A stretch of 25,085 nucleotides of DNA from NCBI RefSeq assembly GCF_039812505.1, contig NZ_JBDIAQ010000044.1:1-25085 (forward strand), given 5' to 3'. Below, piece after piece: positions 23,474-25,085 of this stretch (position 1 is its first letter; every line of letters begins with the position of its first letter). The stretch comes from Intrasporangium_A sp039812505 (GTDB lineage: Bacteria > Actinomycetota > Actinomycetes > Actinomycetales > Dermatophilaceae). The notes beneath the pieces are model-generated. The model searched no databases. It saw only the letters and a list, made by a program, of their open reading frames with translations, and was not told where the DNA came from. The position numbers were made by a program, and so were the translations under genes.

Positions 23474-24343
23474 TTATCGGGCCACCGGGCTGCCCGGCGC
23501 GTCCCGGCGCGCCCGCGTCCGGTCGGCCCGTGCGGCGAGCTGCGGGTCCTCGGGGTAGACGACCTCCTCGAGGCTCAGCCCACGGGCGGGCATCACGAGG
23601 ACCTCGCCGGCCCGCTCGGTGCGCTCCTGCAGCCGGGCCGGCCACCTGACGTCGCGCCGCCCCTCCCCGACCGCCACGACTGCCCCGACGAGGGAGCGGA
23701 CCATCGAGTGGCAGAAGGCGTCGGCCCGCACGGTCGCCGCGAGGACCCCGTCGGGCAGACGCACCCACGAGAGCTCGAGCAGCGTCCGCGTCGTCGTGGC
23801 TCCCTCCCGGCGCTTGCAGAACGCCGCGAAGTCCTTCAGGCCCAGCAGCGTGCGTGAGGCCGCGTTCATCTCGCCGACGTCCAGGACCCGCCGCCACGAG
23901 ACCGTGTCACGCCTGCGCAGGGGGTCGTGAGCGGCATCCGGGTCGGCCAAGCGGTAGAGGTAGCGGCGGTGCAGCGCCGCGAATCGCGCGTCGAACCCGG
24001 TCGGCGCCCGGCTGACCGCCCGCACCACGACGTCATCGGGGAGTATGCCGCCCAGCCGGCTGACGAGGGCACCCTCGGGGGTGCGCGTGGACCGTCCGGG
24101 CAGGGCCGCCAGCGCGATCGGGTCCAGATCGACGTGGGCGACCTGCCCACGGGCATGCACGCCGGCGTCGGTGCGACCGGCGACCGTGATGCGCACCGGT
24201 TCGGCGGCCCGCAGCAGGGTGGTCAGGGCCGAGGCCAGCACGCCCTCGACGGTCCGGCGCCCGGGCTGCGCGGCCCAGCCGGAGAAGTCCGTCCCGTCGT
24301 AGGCCAGGTCGAGACGCAGCCGCACGGTGCCCGCCTCGCTCAT
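23474..24343 (-). CDS. truA: tRNA pseudouridine(38-40) synthase
   Basis: Converts uridines 38-40 of the tRNA anticodon arm to pseudouridine. The 289-residue product has the catalytic aspartate in GRTDAGVHARGQVAHVD (Asp59), the start RLRLDLAYDGTDFSGWAAQPG, and FCHSMVRSLVGAVVAVGEGR near the C-terminus, all family hallmarks. The tail from about 260 is basic and variable. In many actinobacteria truA sits between rplQ and rplM; here it lies about 6 kb from rplM with unrelated genes between, so that arrangement is broken. TTGACG (24372-24377) and TAGGCT (24351-24356) lie 15 bases apart, and the latter ends seven bases before the ATG, suggesting a leaderless mRNA. Confidence 0.96.
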   Translation of the reverse strand: MSEAGTVRLRLDLAYDGTDFSGWAAQPGRRTVEGVLASALTTLLRAAEPVRITVAGRTDAGVHARGQVAHVDLDPIALAALPGRSTRTPEGALVSRLGGILPDDVVVRAVSRAPTGFDARFAALHRRYLYRLADPDAAHDPLRRRDTVSWRRVLDVGEMNAASRTLLGLKDFAAFCKRREGATTTRTLLELSWVRLPDGVLAATVRADAFCHSMVRSLVGAVVAVGEGRRDVRWPARLQERTERAGEVLVMPARGLSLEEVVYPEDPQLAARADRTRARRDAPGSPVAR

Positions 24344-24350
24344 GCCGGCG

Positions 24351-24377
24351 AGCCTAGCCGTATCACCGCAGCGTCAA
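24351..24377 (-). promoter_or_regulatory. Promoter of truA, leaderless type
   Basis: TTGACG and TAGGCT with a 15-base spacer, a little short for a standard promoter. The -10 box ends seven bases before the ATG, with no Shine-Dalgarno sequence. Confidence 0.5.
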
Positions 24378-24457
24378 CCGGCTCTGCCGGATACACGTCT
24401 TACAGACAGCGCCGGACCGGCAGCCAGCCGGCCGGTGAACGAAAAAGGGGGCTCATC

Positions 24458-25003
24458 ATGAGGACCAAGAACCGCCGCCGGCTCGGTGCCGTCACCCTGG
24501 CCGCGGCCCTCGCCGCACCGCTCGGTCTCGCCGCGACGACGGGCACCGCGACGGCCGCGCCGTACTGCGGGATCCATTGGGGGTCGCTGCCCAAGACCTC
24601 CTCGAACATGACCACCGCTGCCGTCACCGGGGTGCGGTCCGGTCGGCACGAGTGCTACGACCGGATCGTGTTCGACCTGGGCCGCGGCAAGGGCAAGGTG
24701 GGCTACAACGTCCGCTACGTGGGCACCGTCACTGGCCCGGGAAGCGGGCTGCCGGTGCCGGTCAGCGGGGGCGCGCGGATCCAGGTCACGGTCAACGCAC
24801 CGGCCACCAAGCGCATACCGGCGAGCGGCACGATCAACTACACCGGCTGGGAGACCTTCCGGCAGCTCAAGTGGGTGGCCAGCTTCGAGGGCTACACCGA
24901 CTTCGGGCTCGGTGTCCGGGCCCGGCTGCCCATGCGGGTCTTCGTGCTGAGCGGTCCCGACGGCGGCCAGCGGCTCGTCGTCGACGTCGCCCACCGTTGG
25001 TAG
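24458..25003 (+). CDS. Secreted AMIN-like domain protein
   Basis: Exported protein of 181 residues with unknown role. A signal peptide with a basic start (MRTKNRRR) and hydrophobic core ends near residue 33 (TATA, then APYCG). There is no lipobox, so the product is probably free or wall-associated. The mature domain has HECYDRIVFDLG, a glycine-rich GYNVRYVGTV, GSGLPVPVSGGARIQVTVNAPA, and a final RVFVLSGPDGGQRLVVDVAHRW. This matches actinobacterial proteins with an AMIN-like beta-sandwich domain, related to modules that bind cell-wall polymers in amidases. Cys37 and Cys66 may form a disulfide. AAAAAGGGGG before the ATG at 24458 is a strong ribosome site. It is divergent from truA, and a 21-bp-period repeat array starts two bases after its stop. 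Confidence 0.82.
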   Translation: MRTKNRRRLGAVTLAAALAAPLGLAATTGTATAAPYCGIHWGSLPKTSSNMTTAAVTGVRSGRHECYDRIVFDLGRGKGKVGYNVRYVGTVTGPGSGLPVPVSGGARIQVTVNAPATKRIPASGTINYTGWETFRQLKWVASFEGYTDFGLGVRARLPMRVFVLSGPDGGQRLVVDVAHRW

Positions 25004-25005
25004 CC

Positions 25006-25085
25006 CGTCGACAGTGCAGCAATCCCGATCGACAGTGCACCAATCCCGATCGACAGTGCACCAATCCCGATCGAAAGTGCACTCT
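25006..25085 (+). repeat. 21-bp tandem repeat array, copy 2, reaching the window end
   Basis: Units at 25006-25025 (one base short), 25026-25046, 25047-25067 and from 25068 on. The two middle units are identical and carry the core CGATCGACAGTGCAC followed by CAATCC. The last has one change (GAAAG for GACAG) and ends GTGCACTC, exactly like the last unit of copy 1. It starts two bases after a stop codon. The window ends here, so further units cannot be excluded. Confidence 0.9.

Noticed and set aside
24867..25082. Minus-strand frame encoding repeated HCRSGLV units
   Set aside because: The repeated peptide is only the 21-bp array read in frame, because 21 is a multiple of three; the rest is antisense to the AMIN-like gene.

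Overview
The window is typical high-GC actinobacterial chromosome. Third codon positions are almost all G or C, GTG starts are common, and one gene starts with TTG. The gene set includes an LpqY-SugABC type sugar importer, class II fructose bisphosphatase, class I fumarase, DUF4245 and AMIN-like secreted proteins. Protein character and codon use suggest an Intrasporangiaceae-like organism (inference, not tested). I see no tRNA, rRNA, CRISPR array, transposase or phage gene.

Layout: (1) 1-2055: the 3' part of a secreted cutinase-family hydrolase converges on ispH, with a 13-bp hairpin and a GC-rich tandem repeat between them. (2) 2056-3349: an OsmC-family peroxidase and a TetR regulator are divergent around a large inverted repeat. 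(3) 3423-5039: xseA and xseB (exonuclease VII), followed by a decayed lipoprotein gene. (4) 5561-8130: a DUF4245 membrane protein is divergent from glpX, which is followed by a PfkB sugar kinase. (5) 8472-12899: a minus-strand operon for an LpqY-SugA-SugB-SugC type (trehalose-like) ABC importer. (6) 13069-15311: class I fumarase overlapping a beta carbonic anhydrase. (7) 15354-17870: rplM, rpsI and glmM on the minus strand, with a clear promoter and a structured leader. (8) 18123-21643: an ArsR-like regulator, aldo/keto reductase, a small unrecognised frame, a YbaK-like deacylase and a nitronate monooxygenase-like flavoprotein. (9) 21749-25003: an ABC-F ATPase, truA and an AMIN-like secreted protein.

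Most of the window is housekeeping: isoprenoid precursors, DNA repair, gluconeogenesis and sugar uptake, TCA cycle, peptidoglycan precursors, ribosome and tRNA modification. GlpX, the PfkB kinase and the importer form a carbohydrate cluster, but the kinase converges on the importer and is not in its operon.

The most unusual signals are not genes. Two short arrays with a 21-bp period, of the same sequence family and the same four-unit design, follow the stop codons of two unrelated genes 6.3 kb apart. A different GC-rich tandem array lies between another convergent pair. At least nine genes have a TANNNT box ending six or seven bases before the start codon, which is the signature of leaderless mRNAs. 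No defence or other novel multigene system is visible.
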